Assembly (NCBI GenBank): GCA_019925095.2
Contig: CM034389.1
Span: forward strand, 18,339,435-18,403,434
Direction: 5' to 3'
DNA length: 64,000 bases
Source: Dendrolimus kikuchii
Taxonomy: Eukaryota > Arthropoda > Insecta > Lepidoptera > Lasiocampidae
The notes below the pieces were generated by a model. The model saw only the letters and a program-made list of their open reading frames with translations, was not told the DNA's origin and searched no databases. The translations under genes were made by a program, and so were the position numbers. Positions 1-9,484 of this stretch are shown here, in pieces. How positions within the stretch are numbered: the first letter of the stretch is position 1; every line of letters begins with the position of its first letter.

Positions 1-61
1 ATAGGTGATGGTAACCGCTTTCCATCAAGTGGGCCGTCTGCTGAACACCAGCAAGAAAAAA
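1..61 (+). mobile_element. SINE-A 3' tail (cut by window edge)
   Basis: This matches the last ~60 bases of the SINE called A here (full copies at 8536-8853 and 19752-20063), from the GATGGTAACCGCTTTCCATC block to the A-rich tail. Its 5' part lies outside the window. It has a small deletion in the duplicated CTGCCTGTCTGCTG part and ends in an A run. Confidence 0.8.
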
Positions 62-337
62 ATGACCGTCTATAATGGTTTAGTAAAATCATGAATAAGT
101 AAAGATTAGGGGCAGTCTTCGTATTAGATGTAATTTCTATGTGGAGAGGGATAATGTATTTCAATATACACATACATAAGCGTAATTATATTATAATATA
201 GGAGTCTTATACAATATACATGTAGTTGAGATCCATCATCCCTCTTAAACAGGCTAGATATAGATAGGCTAATATATAGGCATTTTAATACTAGATTAGT
301 ATTTTCGGAATACTTACAATTTTATTGTATACTACTA
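62..337. other. AT-rich DNA, nothing recognised
   Basis: No convincing reading frame, tRNA or repeat boundary was seen between the SINE tail and the Helitron end at 338. Confidence 0.5.
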
Positions 338-650
338 CTAGGATATGCCCGCGACTATGTTGACGTTTGAATTAAAATTCCCGTGAGATTCCCGGGACAC
401 AAAGTTCCATAACATTTAAAAAAAAGTAAGCTTTCGTTTTATTGAAAACTGTGTCGAAGTAAGCTAATTTATATAATTATAAATATATAATTTTTATTCA
501 CCCGAACAACTACAAACCGTTCCTGTCCAGAGAGATTCCTGGATAAAAGGTAGCGTAAATTTTAAGTCTAAGAATTTGTTGTCGATCAACAGAAACCGCA
601 TCGAAATGGGCTCAGTAGTTTTTACGTAAATCCCGAACAAACAGACAAGA
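338..650 (-). mobile_element. Helitron family B, copy 1 (5' limit uncertain)
   Basis: On the minus strand this ends in a GC-rich hairpin-like block followed by CTAG (338-341) and then a T, the usual Helitron 3' end. The body aligns with 23453-24083: both carry a 'cgtaaaaactact' block, 'aaattcttagacttaaaat', a 'gtagttgttcgggtg' block and a 'cccggraatc' block. It has no coding capacity; the 88-codon frame over 494-760 is only a gap in stops. The 5' limit near 650 is a guess from where similarity fades. Confidence 0.6.
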
Positions 651-1019
651 AATTTAAAAATGGATCGTGTTCTCCATCGTTTACATAGTCTATTATCTGT
701 ACCCGGCACACGTTGTCCTGTCCTTAGAAATAAAAATCTAGAACACGATTGCAGCGCCATCTACCTGGTTCAAATTTGTATTTATACCATCCCGGGACCC
801 ACTTGAACACACACAAAAACAATTTCACCTAAATATTGGAACCCGATTACAGCTAAATTAATTATTTTACATGTATTTTATCAATAAAATAACTCCGACC
901 GAAGCATCTGTTTTAAACGATATTCAGTTTTATTATATACTCTTTGACGATATTTGCAGCACGCATTCTGTCAATTCTATGTCAAACGTCATAAGGTTAA
1001 ATGAAAAAAGTTAAACTTA

Positions 1020-1190
1020 GATTAGAAATAATTTTATATGGTGGTTAAGAATTCTTAATTTTCTTAATTTTTTCTTTTCCTGACAATAACAAACACAACA
1101 AAAAAAGAATTAGCGAAATCCATCCAGCCGTTCACGCGTGATGGCGTGACCAAGGGACATAGGGATTCATTTATATATATAGTATATAGA
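1020..1190 (-). mobile_element. Helitron 5' end fragment
   Basis: Read on the minus strand, a TC terminus at 1189-1190, preceded by A, opens into a TATA-rich leader. It continues into 'aatccctatgtcccttggtc' and an 'acgcgtgaacggctggatgg' block, a style I know from lepidopteran Helitrons. No matching 3' hairpin/CTAG end was found nearby, so it is probably truncated. The inner limit is approximate. Confidence 0.5.
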
Positions 1191-2740
1191 TTCCAGTTTT
1201 TTTAATACCTTAAATGTACAGACACGGCAAGTTTAAAGTTTTATAATATTATAGATTTTTTTTAGAGACTCAAACATATTATCGTATGAGTATATTTAAT
1301 GGCTTAACGGTCGACCTTGCACTCAAAACAACATTTTATAACATAATATGGAAACTCGGCTATATTTTGACGGTAGCTTTATACCGTTATAATGACACCA
1401 TAAAAAATCTAATTAGGAAATTCAGATCGAAATCGCTCTGGAATTAGTTAAATAGTTGAAATATATGAAATCAAAAATAACAACATAAAATTACAATGTC
1501 AAATAAACAAAGATTATGGTTGAGCATAATATAAGCTATATAAATAAAAAAAACTGGTTGAAATCTTCTTATAGAATTACGATTTATATTTCGCAACGAC
1601 AATATGTAGGTTAATACCAAGTTTTGTGAAATAACTCTTACACTTACTAACTTATTCATCCAAGTATTTACAACAGGTGTGGATATATCATTTTAAATGA
1701 AATCCTCAATTAGTTTTGTTAATAGGAATAACCATCATAAATGTGAAAGCTGCTGCGAAAAGTATAAATATGTACACCGAAATCATCGATGTGCTCATCA
1801 ATTCGTGACAAATATTCATATTCCATTCAACATCCAAAAAAAAAAATTTATCAAATTATACATAAACATAATTTTGTGTCTAGATATATATCTAAACGTA
1901 TATACGTCATTTTACAACGATTTATTATAGTTTTAATTAGGAAAACCCGCAAGAAACTTCAAGTAATGCTCCAACAAGGACTAGCTAAGGTGTTGTGTTC
2001 ATTTTAAGTGATGTACCAATTATTTTCTAAAAATATATGGAGTTATGATTAGGAGAACCTACGCAAATGTGTTTGATGTTTAAGTATACCATCCATTTTC
2101 TCAAAGGAGGATCATACCCAGTAATAGAATGTTTAAGTGTTGACTTTATTACATAAAGTTAAAACATAAATATATAATATATTACCCAGACAATTAAGTT
2201 ATTTTTGTATTCAAATTTTTATGCAGAGGTTTGCCTTTTCAATAAAACTGTGACTTTATTCCGCAGTATAAAGGGGGACAACACGCATTTAAACGCAAAA
2301 CCCCATACAAACAACACAGATAAAAGCGTACATAGCAATAATTAAAACATAATAAACTGGTACCCATAAAGGGGGAAAAAGTTAAATTTGAAAACGTATC
2401 ACAGATCGTTTAATATTCCCTTCACAGTATCGTATTGTAGGAAAACAAATGGATATGGTTTAGGGAGAAAATTTGGTATCGTTATCAGTACGGTAGGGGC
2501 ATTTGATTTACACGGCGCCTGGTCACAGGCTCAACTTCTTTTTTTTAAGGTAGGGATTCTCATTATCTGAGGTAAAGTAGTATGATAATATAGGAACCAC
2601 GGCGACTGTCAAATATGCACTAAAAACACCCCGAGGTTCCTACACTCAACAAAACGAATGTCATAGAGCCTATTTTTTGACGAGGAGAAATCCACTTAGG
2701 GACATCGGATGGACGGATCATGATGAGATTGCCGGAATAC
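1191..2740. other. Intergenic DNA, mostly unassigned
   Basis: AT-rich with short overlapping frames that resemble nothing. The last ~500 bases are less AT-rich. A 'gcactaaaaacaccccgagg' block near 2615 resembles the 'cccactaaaactcccc' block just right of the copia element (9484), so the copia element may have landed in a GC-rich LINE-like repeat now split to both sides. Confidence 0.4.
2736..2740 (+). repeat. Copia target-site duplication, left (AATAC)
   Basis: AATAC directly precedes the 5' LTR and recurs at 9480-9484 directly after the 3' LTR. A 5-bp duplication is what copia-type integrases make. Confidence 0.85.
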
Positions 2741-2863
2741 TATTGGAGGTTGTATTATGAATCCTGGTTGCATTCGGAACTCAAAATATGTGTAATCTGT
2801 CACATGTCAATGTATCGCAAAAAGAACTGCATTAAATATCTGAGACTAAGATCGTGTGTGCAA
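2741..2863 (+). repeat. 5' LTR, first part
   Basis: First 123 bp of the 5' LTR, up to GTGTGTGCAA, where the Helitron cuts in. It aligns without gaps to 9314-9436 with about six substitutions. Confidence 0.92.
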
Positions 2864-4668
2864 TCCCTATTAATATTATAAATGCGAAAGTAACTCTGTC
2901 TGTCTGTCTGTCTGTCTGTTCCGTTTTCACGTAAAAACTACTGGACCGATTTGGCTGAAACTCAATATATATATATTTTCGATGCCGAGAATGAACATAG
3001 GATACTTTTTATCCCGGAAAATGGGATAGTTTCCGGGATAAAAGTATATTTGTCTCTCTGTTTGTTATCCTTTTATGGAAAGAGTATTGGACCGATTTAG
3101 CTGATACTCGGTACATATGTAATTTGAATACCGAGGGTGGCCAAGGGATACTTTTCATCCCGGATACTGGGATAGATTTATGTAAAGTTTATCCCGGAAA
3201 CTAGGATAGGTTTTTTATTTGTGGTTTGCCATTTTCGTCATTTTGTTTATTTTGGTCAATTTGGTCGTTTATGTAGTTTTGGTAATTTCGGTAGATTTGG
3301 TAGTTGTGGTAGTTTGGTTTGTAGATTTGGTAGTTGCGGGAGTTTTGGTTTGTAGATTTGGTAGTTTCGGTAGTTGTGATAGTTTTGGTAGTAATGGTAG
3401 TATTGGTAGTTGTGGTAGTTTTGGTTTGTAGATTTGGTAGTTATGGTAGCTTTGGTTGGTAGATTCGGTTATTTTGGTAGTTGTGGTAGTTTTGATAGAT
3501 GTGGTAATTTTGGTAGTTGTGGTAGTTTTGGTAGTTGCGGTAGTTTTGATAGTTGTGGTAGTTTTGGTAGTTGTGGTAGTTTTGGTAGTTGTGGCAGTTT
3601 TGATAGTTGTGGTAGTTTGGTTAGTTGTGGTGGTTTTGGTAGTTGTGGTAGTTTTGATTGGTAGATTTGGTAATTGTAGTTGTTTTGGTAGTTGTGGTAG
3701 TTTTGATTGGTAGATTTGGTAATTGTGGTAGTTTAGGTAGTTGTGGTAGTTTTGGTTGGTGGATTTGGTAGTTTCGGTAGATTTGGTAGTTTTGGTAGTT
3801 TTGGTTTGTAGATTTGGTAGTTTCGGTAGTTGTGATAGTTTTGGTAGTAGTGGTAGTATCGGTAGTTGTGGTAGTTTTTGTTTGTAGATTTGGTAGTTAT
3901 GGTAGCTTTGGTTGGTCGATTTGGTAGATTCGGTTATTTTGGTAGTTGTGGTAATTTTGATAGTTGTGGTAGTTTTGGTTGGTAGATTTGGTATATTCGG
4001 TTGTTTTGGTAGTTGCGGTAGTTTTGATAGTTGCGGTAGTTTTGATAGTTTTGGTAGTTGTGGTAGTTTTGGTAGTTCGGGTAGTTTTGGTAGTTGTGGT
4101 AGTTTTGTTAGCTGTGGTGGTTTTGGTAGTTGTGGTAGTTTTATTAGTTGTGGTGGTTTTGGTAGTTGTGGTAGTTTTGATTAGTGGATTTGGTAATTGT
4201 GGTAGTTTAGGTAGTTGAAGTAGTTTTGGTTGGTGGATTTGGTAGTTTTGGTTGGTAGATTTGGTAGTTTCAGCAGTTTTAGTACGTTTGGTAGTTTTGG
4301 TCGTTTGTGTAGTTTAAATAATATTTATTTGTATAAATAAAACTAGAACGGGTTGAAATAGGGTATTAAAGTTTGTATGGGGGACCAATCAATTATCAAG
4401 TTTATACATATAAAAATTTACAATCTTTAAAAAAGTGCGACTTTCACTCGATCTGTCGATCTGTCTGTCTGAATACCGAAAATGGACATAGATACTATTT
4501 ATCCCGGTAGATGGGATAGTTTGCGATATAAAATGAAGTAAATCTTCCGAGGGAAAATAGCACCAACATAAAAATACAATACAATATATCCTGTATTAAT
4601 GCCTGCTCTTAAAACAAGAGGTACGCACTAGAGTTTGACGCGCGGCGGAGCCGCAGGGTAAACTCTAG
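2864..4668 (+). mobile_element. Helitron family A, copy 1, inserted in the copia 5' LTR
   Basis: It starts TCCCTATTAATATTATAAAT and ends with the hairpin CGCGGCGGAGCCGC, a short spacer and CTAG. It lies exactly between A and T of the LTR. The other LTR still reads GTGTGTGCAA|TAATTCAAT at that point, so the ends are known to the base and there is no target duplication, as expected for a Helitron. It encodes no Rep/helicase and is non-autonomous. Between a 5' segment rich in CTGTCTGT and 'atcccgg' repeats and the 3' end it holds a ~1.07-kb minisatellite. A second copy lies at 15239-16971. Confidence 0.95.
3250..4315 (+). repeat. 18-bp G/T minisatellite inside Helitron A copy 1
   Basis: About 59 lengths of a degenerate 18-bp unit, GGTAGTTGTGGTAGTTTT, with a shorter variant GGTAGATTTGGTAGTTTT. 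The plus strand is nearly all G and T. Because the unit is a multiple of three and lacks stops in several frames, it opens long false frames that read as (GSCGSF)n or valine runs. These are not genes. Repeated GG pairs could form weak two-tier G-quadruplexes (inference). Confidence 0.92.
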
Positions 4669-4711
4669 TAATTCAATATATATACCTCGGACAATACAAC
4701 AATCACCAACA
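4669..4711 (+). repeat. 5' LTR, second part
   Basis: Last 43 bp of the 5' LTR, identical to 9437-9479, ending CACCAACA just before the primer site. Confidence 0.92.
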
Positions 4712-4722
4712 GGTTATGGGCC
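4712..4722 (+). promoter_or_regulatory. Copia-type primer-binding site
   Basis: GGTTATGGGCC directly follows the 5' LTR. Drosophila copia has the same site at the same place, where minus-strand synthesis is primed by an internal fragment of initiator-Met tRNA (established for copia; inferred here). Confidence 0.85.
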
Positions 4723-4790
4723 ATTTATAACTGTCCGAAAAATCATATTGTTAAGAAATAAAATTGGTAAGTACGCATAAAATTTCAAAA

Positions 4791-5498
4791 ATGACCGAAG
4801 ATCATAGCTCTTCTGGGTCTATTTGCGGTATCAAAAAGTTGGAAGGCGCTACTGGTTTCAATATATGGAAGTTTCAAGTAAAAAACTACTTAGAATGTAA
4901 AAACTGGTGGGAGGCTGTTGAAGCCGATGAATTGTCTCCAGCACTAAAAGAGGCCGATAGAAAGTCGCGTAATACCATCTGTCTGTTGTTAGAGCCTTCA
5001 TGTTTTGCGCATGTTTACAATGCAAAAACTGCGCATAAGGTATGGCACAATCTGTGCAATGCATACGAAGATAAAGGCTGGGGCAGACGTATTGCACTGC
5101 AGCGTCAATTGTGGTCTTGTAAATTAGAGAATTTTACAAATATGGAAAAGTATTTATCAAATGTAATTTCCATAGCTCAACAGTTGGCAGCAATTGATGC
5201 GAAGGTTTCAGATGATTGGTTGATTTCCATTCTACTTGCTGGATTAACACCGGACTACAACCCGATGATAATGGCAATTGACAATAGTGGAAAGGAGATA
5301 AGCTTAGAGCAGTTAAAAACAAAACTGCTGCAAGAAGCGAATAGACAAGTTCAGCAGCTGGTGAGCAAGCCCTTGTTGTTCGTGAACGAAAGGCATCCAA
5401 AAACAATGCTCGAAAGCCAGTGTACAAATGCTTTAAGTTCCACAAGCCAGGACATAAGGCATCAGAATGTAAAAAGATTAATGCCGATGTGTGTATGA
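4791..5498 (+). pseudogene. gag: Copia gag (capsid) gene, frameshifted
   Basis: The first ATG is at 4791; the frame is open upstream only through a TTG. The protein opens with a GxxGFNIWKFQVKNYLE block typical of copia Gag N-termini (UBN2-like), followed by a helix-rich capsid body with 'KVWHNLCNAYED' and 'LLAGLTPDY'. Near 5350-5370 the frame slips: the original continuation lies in another frame, where the zinc knuckle is read at 5429-5470. The product would package element RNA into virus-like particles. As it stands it would lack the knuckle and be non-functional. Confidence 0.85.
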
Positions 5499-5571
5499 AC
5501 ACGGCAATGAATACCAAAAATAAAAATGGTTGGTATGTAGATAGTGGATCGAATCGAGTTCGAACAACCAC
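5429..5571 (+). pseudogene. Copia zinc knuckle and protease start, damaged
   Basis: Outside the main gag frame, codons from 5429 read CFKFHKPGHKASEC, a C-C-H-C knuckle whose second cysteine has become Phe. About 60 bases on comes WYVDSGS (D-S-G at 5540-5548), the catalytic motif of copia aspartic protease. The frame then hits a stop, and the following HMTYDAKKL block is in a different frame, starting at 5572. At least two frameshifts and one lost zinc ligand therefore lie in this short stretch. Confidence 0.75.
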
Positions 5572-6287
5572 ATGACTTACGATGCGAAGAAGTTACGTGA
5601 CTATCAGAAAGTAAAAAGTAACTTGAAAATAAAAGTGGCCAATGATGAAGAAATACCAGTGAAAGGTAAAGGAAATGCTATTCCTGAAGTTCGCGAGAGC
5701 TCAAATTTTACATTAAAAAATGTAGTACATGTGCCTCGTTTGTCAATGAATTTGATATCAGTGAGCGATCTCGTAGAAAAAGAATATACAGTAAATTTTA
5801 ATAAAAGAGGTTGCACTATAAAAAATAAAACTGATCAAGTAGTTGCAACTGGCAATGTAGTTGATGGCATTTTCAAACTCAATGAAAATCAATACGACAG
5901 TGTCAACGTTATTACAATGTCAAATAAATCTTTAACAAATTTATGGCACAGGAGATTAGCACATTTAAGTAAAAATTACATGCTGATATTAAAAGATTTA
6001 GTTACTGGTATGAAATTTGAAAATAAACATAGCATTGAGCCATGTATTAATGGTAAGTTATGTAAAAGCCCTTTTAAACATAAAGGCACAAGAGCAAAAG
6101 AGATTCTTGAAATTGTTCACACGGATATCTGCGGTCCAATGGAAGAGGCATCATTTGCTGGTTCCATCTATATGTTGCTATTTATCGATGATTATACGCA
6201 CAAAACGCACTTTTATTTCTTAAGAAATAAGAGTCAGATTTTCGATATGTTTCGCGAATATAAGGCGGAAGTAGAGAAAGAAACTGG
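5572..6287 (+). pseudogene. pol: Copia protease end and integrase first half
   Basis: After the protease remainder comes the integrase zinc-binding region, with LWHRRLAHLS giving the two histidines and CINGKLC a cysteine pair with wider spacing than usual. The catalytic core then starts at VHTDICGPM, which holds the first Asp of the D-D-E triad. The frame runs to 6287, where the fold-back element interrupts it; the 28 bases after that belong to the insert. The second half resumes at 7808 after one copy of GAAACTGG. Confidence 0.88.
6280..6287 (+). repeat. Target-site duplication of fold-back element, left
   Basis: GAAACTGG, repeated exactly at 7808-7815. Confidence 0.9.
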
Positions 6288-7807
6288 GGTAAATTTGCAT
6301 AAACGCGGAACCTGAAAATTATGCGTTTTTTGTATTTAAAGACTATAAATATGGTTTGCTATGGTGTAATAAGGACACTAAAATTATCGGAAAGCCGTCA
6401 TTTAGGTAAAAAATTAAAAACGAATACAATTAATTACGTTAAAAACCTGCATCATATAAATAAAAATAATGTTCAATTTTAGCGTCACGACTCACCTAGT
6501 TGTGATAAAAACACAATCACTTATTTAATTTCGGGATTAATCTGCAAATGTAACATATATGACATGACCAAAATAATTAATCATTATAAAATCAACTATT
6601 ACGGCATTGCTAAAAAACCACCATATTTTGTAATTGGTAGGTAAAACTTCAGATTAATAATATTAAGAGACAAAGTTTTTACTTCACTTTGCTACTTGTT
6701 AGGCAAAGACACTAAATCCATACAGCATGAATATCAATGTTATTCAATCAATCTGAAGATCATTGAATGACATGAAAGTATGGAATTTTAGATTTTTCAC
6801 ATTATTGTAACTAAGATAATTAATATATTTTTCTTGTTTGTATATATAAATACCGACTACATGCAATACCAATGTAAGCAGAACAAAGTATAGGTGTAAG
6901 GGGTGGTCGAAGGTGTAACCAGTGACAAGGACAGTGGGTTAGGTTAGGTTATCTTTAGACCAAAGCCCACGAGCCGAGCGAGCGAAGCGAGCGTGCCGCG
7001 GTAGCGGCCGGCGAGTGGCAGAACCAACTGGTTTCCATTTATTCGTTGATAATTTTGATAAAAGTTAAAGTCGGTTCTGCCACTCGCCCGGCGCTGCCGC
7101 GGCACGCTCGCTTCGCTCGCTCGGCTAGTGGGCTTTGGTCTAAAGATAACCTAACCTAACCCACTGTCCTTACCATAACCTTCGAACACCCCTCACACCT
7201 ATATATTGTTTGTCTAACATTAGTATTGCATGTTGTCGTTAATTATATATACAAACTACAAAAATATAATAATGATCTTAATCACAATAATGTGAAAAAT
7301 CTAAAATTCCGTATTTTTATGTCATTCAAAGATGTTCAGTTTGATTGAATAATATTGATATTCATGCTGTACGGATTTAGTTCCTTTGCCTGACATTTAG
7401 CAAAGTGAGGTAAAAACTTTGTCTCTCAATATTATTAATCTGAGGTTTTACTTACATATTACAAAATGTCGTGATTTTTTAGCAATGCCGTAATATTTGA
7501 TTTTATAATTATTAATTATTTTGATTTTGATCATGTCATACGTGTTACATTTGCAGATTAATCCCAAAATTAAAGTAATTGTGTTTTTATTATAATTAGT
7601 AGGTAAGTCGTCACGCTAGAATTGAACATTATTTCTATCGATGTAATGCACGTATTTCGTAATTAATTGTAATGTGTATTAATTTTTTGTCTAAATGATG
7701 GCTTACCGATGATTTTAGTGTCGTTATTAAACCATAGCAAACCATATGTAGTCTTTGAATACAAAAAAATGCGTAATTTTCAGGTTCCGCGTTTATGCAA
7801 ATTTACC
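6288..7807. mobile_element. 1.52-kb fold-back (giant inverted-repeat) DNA element
   Basis: The element begins GGTAAATTTGCATAAACGCG and ends with its reverse complement, flanked by the 8-bp duplication GAAACTGG. Almost the whole element is inverted repeat. The left arm (6288 to about 7026) pairs imperfectly with the right arm (about 7072 to 7807), leaving a ~45-bp unpaired centre. Near the centre both arms hold a GC-rich block with GAGCGAGCGAAGCGAGCG, next to GGTTAGGTTAGGTTA. It has no transposase and is non-autonomous. An 8-bp duplication fits hAT, P or Merlin-type transposases, but the GGTAAATTTG ends are not ones I can assign. Confidence 0.9.
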
Positions 7808-7815
7808 GAAACTGG
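7808..7815 (+). repeat. Target-site duplication of fold-back element, right
   Basis: GAAACTGG, the partner of 6280-6287. Confidence 0.9.
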
Positions 7816-8523
7816 CATGTCGATAAAGTGCGTCAGATCTGACAATGGTACAGAGTTTTTTAACCATGCTTTCGATAAGTTCTTTAAGTCGACTGGTATA
7901 AAACACCAAAAGACGGTTCCGTACACGCCGGAGCAAAATGGCGTGGCTGAGAGGGCGAACAGATCTATTATTGAGAAAGCACGAACGTTGCTTTGTAAGG
8001 CGCAACTTAGCAAAAAGTTTTGGGCTGAAGCAGTAAAAACTGTAGTATATTTAAAGAATCGAAGCCCCACTAAGGCGGTCACGAATAAAGTGCCTGAAGA
8101 ACTTTGGTCTGGTAGGAAAATTGACTTAAGCCATTTAAAGATTTTTGGATGTTTGGCGTATTCTTTAAAACCCAAACAGAAAAGGCAAAAGCTTAACGCG
8201 AAGACTGAAGCCTTAATTTTTATTGGCTACTGTGAAGTCACCAAAGGTTACCGACTGATACATCCACAGACTGGTAAGGTAACAGTTGCACGAGATGTTA
8301 AGTTCGTGGAGAATGAGTTTCCAGGTGACGGCATGAAAGTGACGAAACACGCAGTCTTTCCTATTTCTATTGAGGAGGAACGAAAAGAAACTGCGATTCA
8401 TCAAGTAGGTCCTGATGTTCCCTCGATTAGTGATGACGATACTCAGGGAGTAGTATCTGATGAAGCGCGTACCGAGTCCGCTACCATTGAGGATGTAAAT
8501 ACTGATAGTCTGCACATCACATA
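7808..8523 (+). pseudogene. pol: Copia integrase second half
   Basis: It resumes after the insert with the second catalytic Asp in CVRSDNGTEF and the Glu in TPEQNGVAERANRS, then the copia GKK-like tail with 'HLKIFGCLAY' and 'FIGYCEVTKGYRL'. All three D-D-E residues exist, split over two pieces. The frame ends with a stop at 8522-8524 in the acidic linker that normally leads to reverse transcriptase. That domain is missing. Confidence 0.88.
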
Positions 8524-8535
8524 GCTAGAAATTTT

Positions 8536-8853
8536 ATCCGTGCAGGAACGGAGAAAGAATACGGTTTCCTGCGGCCGGGCGGCCTGTCGTAAGAGGCGAC
8601 TAAACAACCCACAGCCAGGTGGTAGGGCATTTGCCCGATTGGATGGCTACCACCCCTGGTCTAGAGCATGCCGCCATAACAACTTCGAGTTGTGTTCCGG
8701 CATTAGTGACCAGGTTCCAGACTTACTTAAGAGAGCAGCAGCGCATTTGTAGCACCTTTGGTGTTGCAAATGTCTATAGGCGATGGTAACCGCTTTGCAT
8801 CAAGTGGGCCGTCTGCCTGTCTGCTGAACTCCTGCAAAAAAAAAAAAAAAAAA
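8536..8853 (+). mobile_element. SINE-A, full-length, in the copia element
   Basis: A ~300-bp element starting ATCCGTGCAGGAACGGAG, with the middle block GTCGTAAGAGGCGACTAA and a 3' end CTGAACTCCTGCA followed by ~19 A. The last ~85 bp match the 3' end of the Jockey LINE at 61552-61637. No clear target duplication was found: the left flank 'ctagaaatttt' and right flank 'caagatgaacc' differ. The SINE lies where the copia reverse transcriptase should be, so its insertion may have come with a deletion. Confidence 0.88.
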
Positions 8854-8855
8854 CA

Positions 8856-9063
8856 AGATGAACCATAATAGAATCAAACATATCGATATTAGATACCATT
8901 TTATTCGTGAAGCGATATCGAATGAGGCGGTTGAGGTGTACTATGTACCCTCACAAGAAATGGTGGCAGATATGTTAACAAAGTCTCTGTCAGGCCCCAA
9001 GATAAACATAGCTTTACAGAGATTACCCATTAAGAGGGCGGGTAATGTAAATGGTGTAACTTA
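8856..9063 (+). pseudogene. pol: Copia RNase H C-terminal fragment
   Basis: It reads 'RIKHIDIRYHFIREA', then 'VYYVPSQEMVADMLTKSL', the classic end of copia-type RNase H (HIDIxYHF and MxADxxTK motifs), with a stop at 9062-9064. All of the reverse transcriptase and most of RNase H between 8523 and here are absent. Confidence 0.88.
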
Positions 9064-9313
9064 AGTTTTTTATTGTATATGTTGTTAGGTTTAGGTTTTT
9101 GTAATGGTTTAATCTCTGTTTTTATATATTTTATGTCTATATGTTATGTGTAGATGTAGTGCACCGTGATGGTACTTTTTAGTCTGTTAGGGTACATACA
9201 CACTTGCGCTTATACTCGGGTGTTCATAACGTGGCGTGACTAGTGTGAATGTTGACCTGTGCTGAAAGGCTCCAACTTAAGGGTGCATGCACATGTGGCA
9301 GATTAAGGGTGCG
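9064..9313 (+). other. Copia 3' untranslated region
   Basis: Non-coding DNA between the pol stop and the 3' LTR. A short purine-rich AAGGGTGCG (9305-9313) next to the LTR may be the remains of the plus-strand primer. Confidence 0.6.
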
Positions 9314-9479
9314 TATTGGAGGTCGCATTATGAATCCTAGTTACATTCGGAACTCAAAATATGTGTAATCTGTCACATGTCAATGTATCGCAAAAAGAAC
9401 TGCAATAAATATCTGAGACTAACATCGTGTGTGCAATAATTCAATATATATACCTCGGACAATACAACAATCACCAACA
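9314..9479 (+). repeat. Copia 3' LTR, intact
   Basis: 166 bp, TATTGGAGG...CACCAACA. It preserves the uninterrupted site (GTGTGTGCAA|TAATTCAAT) into which the Helitron went in the other LTR. Confidence 0.93.
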
Positions 9480-9484
9480 AATAC
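9480..9484 (+). repeat. Copia target-site duplication, right (AATAC)
   Basis: Matches 2736-2740. Confidence 0.85.

Larger units (their letters stand above)
2741..9479 (+). mobile_element. Copia-type LTR retrotransposon, defective, with three nested insertions
   Basis: A Ty1/copia element with direct LTRs of 166 bp (5' LTR 2741-2863 plus 4669-4711; 3' LTR 9314-9479), a 5-bp AATAC target duplication, and a primer site GGTTATGGGCC at 4712 of the kind used by Drosophila copia. Gene order is gag, protease, integrase, RNase H end, with integrase before RNase H as in copia. Without the Helitron (1805 bp), the fold-back element (1520 bp) and the SINE (318 bp) about 3.1 kb remains, short of the usual ~5 kb because the reverse transcriptase is gone. 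By eye the LTRs differ at about six of 166 positions. Both LTRs start TATTGG rather than the usual TGTTGG. Confidence 0.93.

Noticed and set aside
2880..2925. CRISPR-like or structured repeat at the (CTGT)n run
   Set aside because: It is a simple CTGT repeat in the Helitron leader, present in both copies; there are no spacers and the genome is eukaryotic.
3434..4218. Long plus-strand frames reading (GSCGSF)n or valine runs, like silk or glycine-rich structural proteins
   Set aside because: They lie inside the Helitron minisatellite, are open in more than one frame because the unit is 18 bp, lack signal peptides and recur only as Helitron parts.
4764..4790. Upstream start of copia gag at 4764
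   Set aside because: The codon at 4764 is TTG; the first ATG in frame is at 4791 and fits the usual Gag start.
6940..6955. GGTTAGGTTAGGTTA as a telomeric (TTAGG)n tract
   Set aside because: Only about three units, mirrored in the other arm of the fold-back element; part of that element, not a telomere.
7709..7807. Possible start of a gene at 7709 leading into the integrase
   Set aside because: These bases belong to the fold-back insert. The integrase part begins at 7808 after the target duplication.
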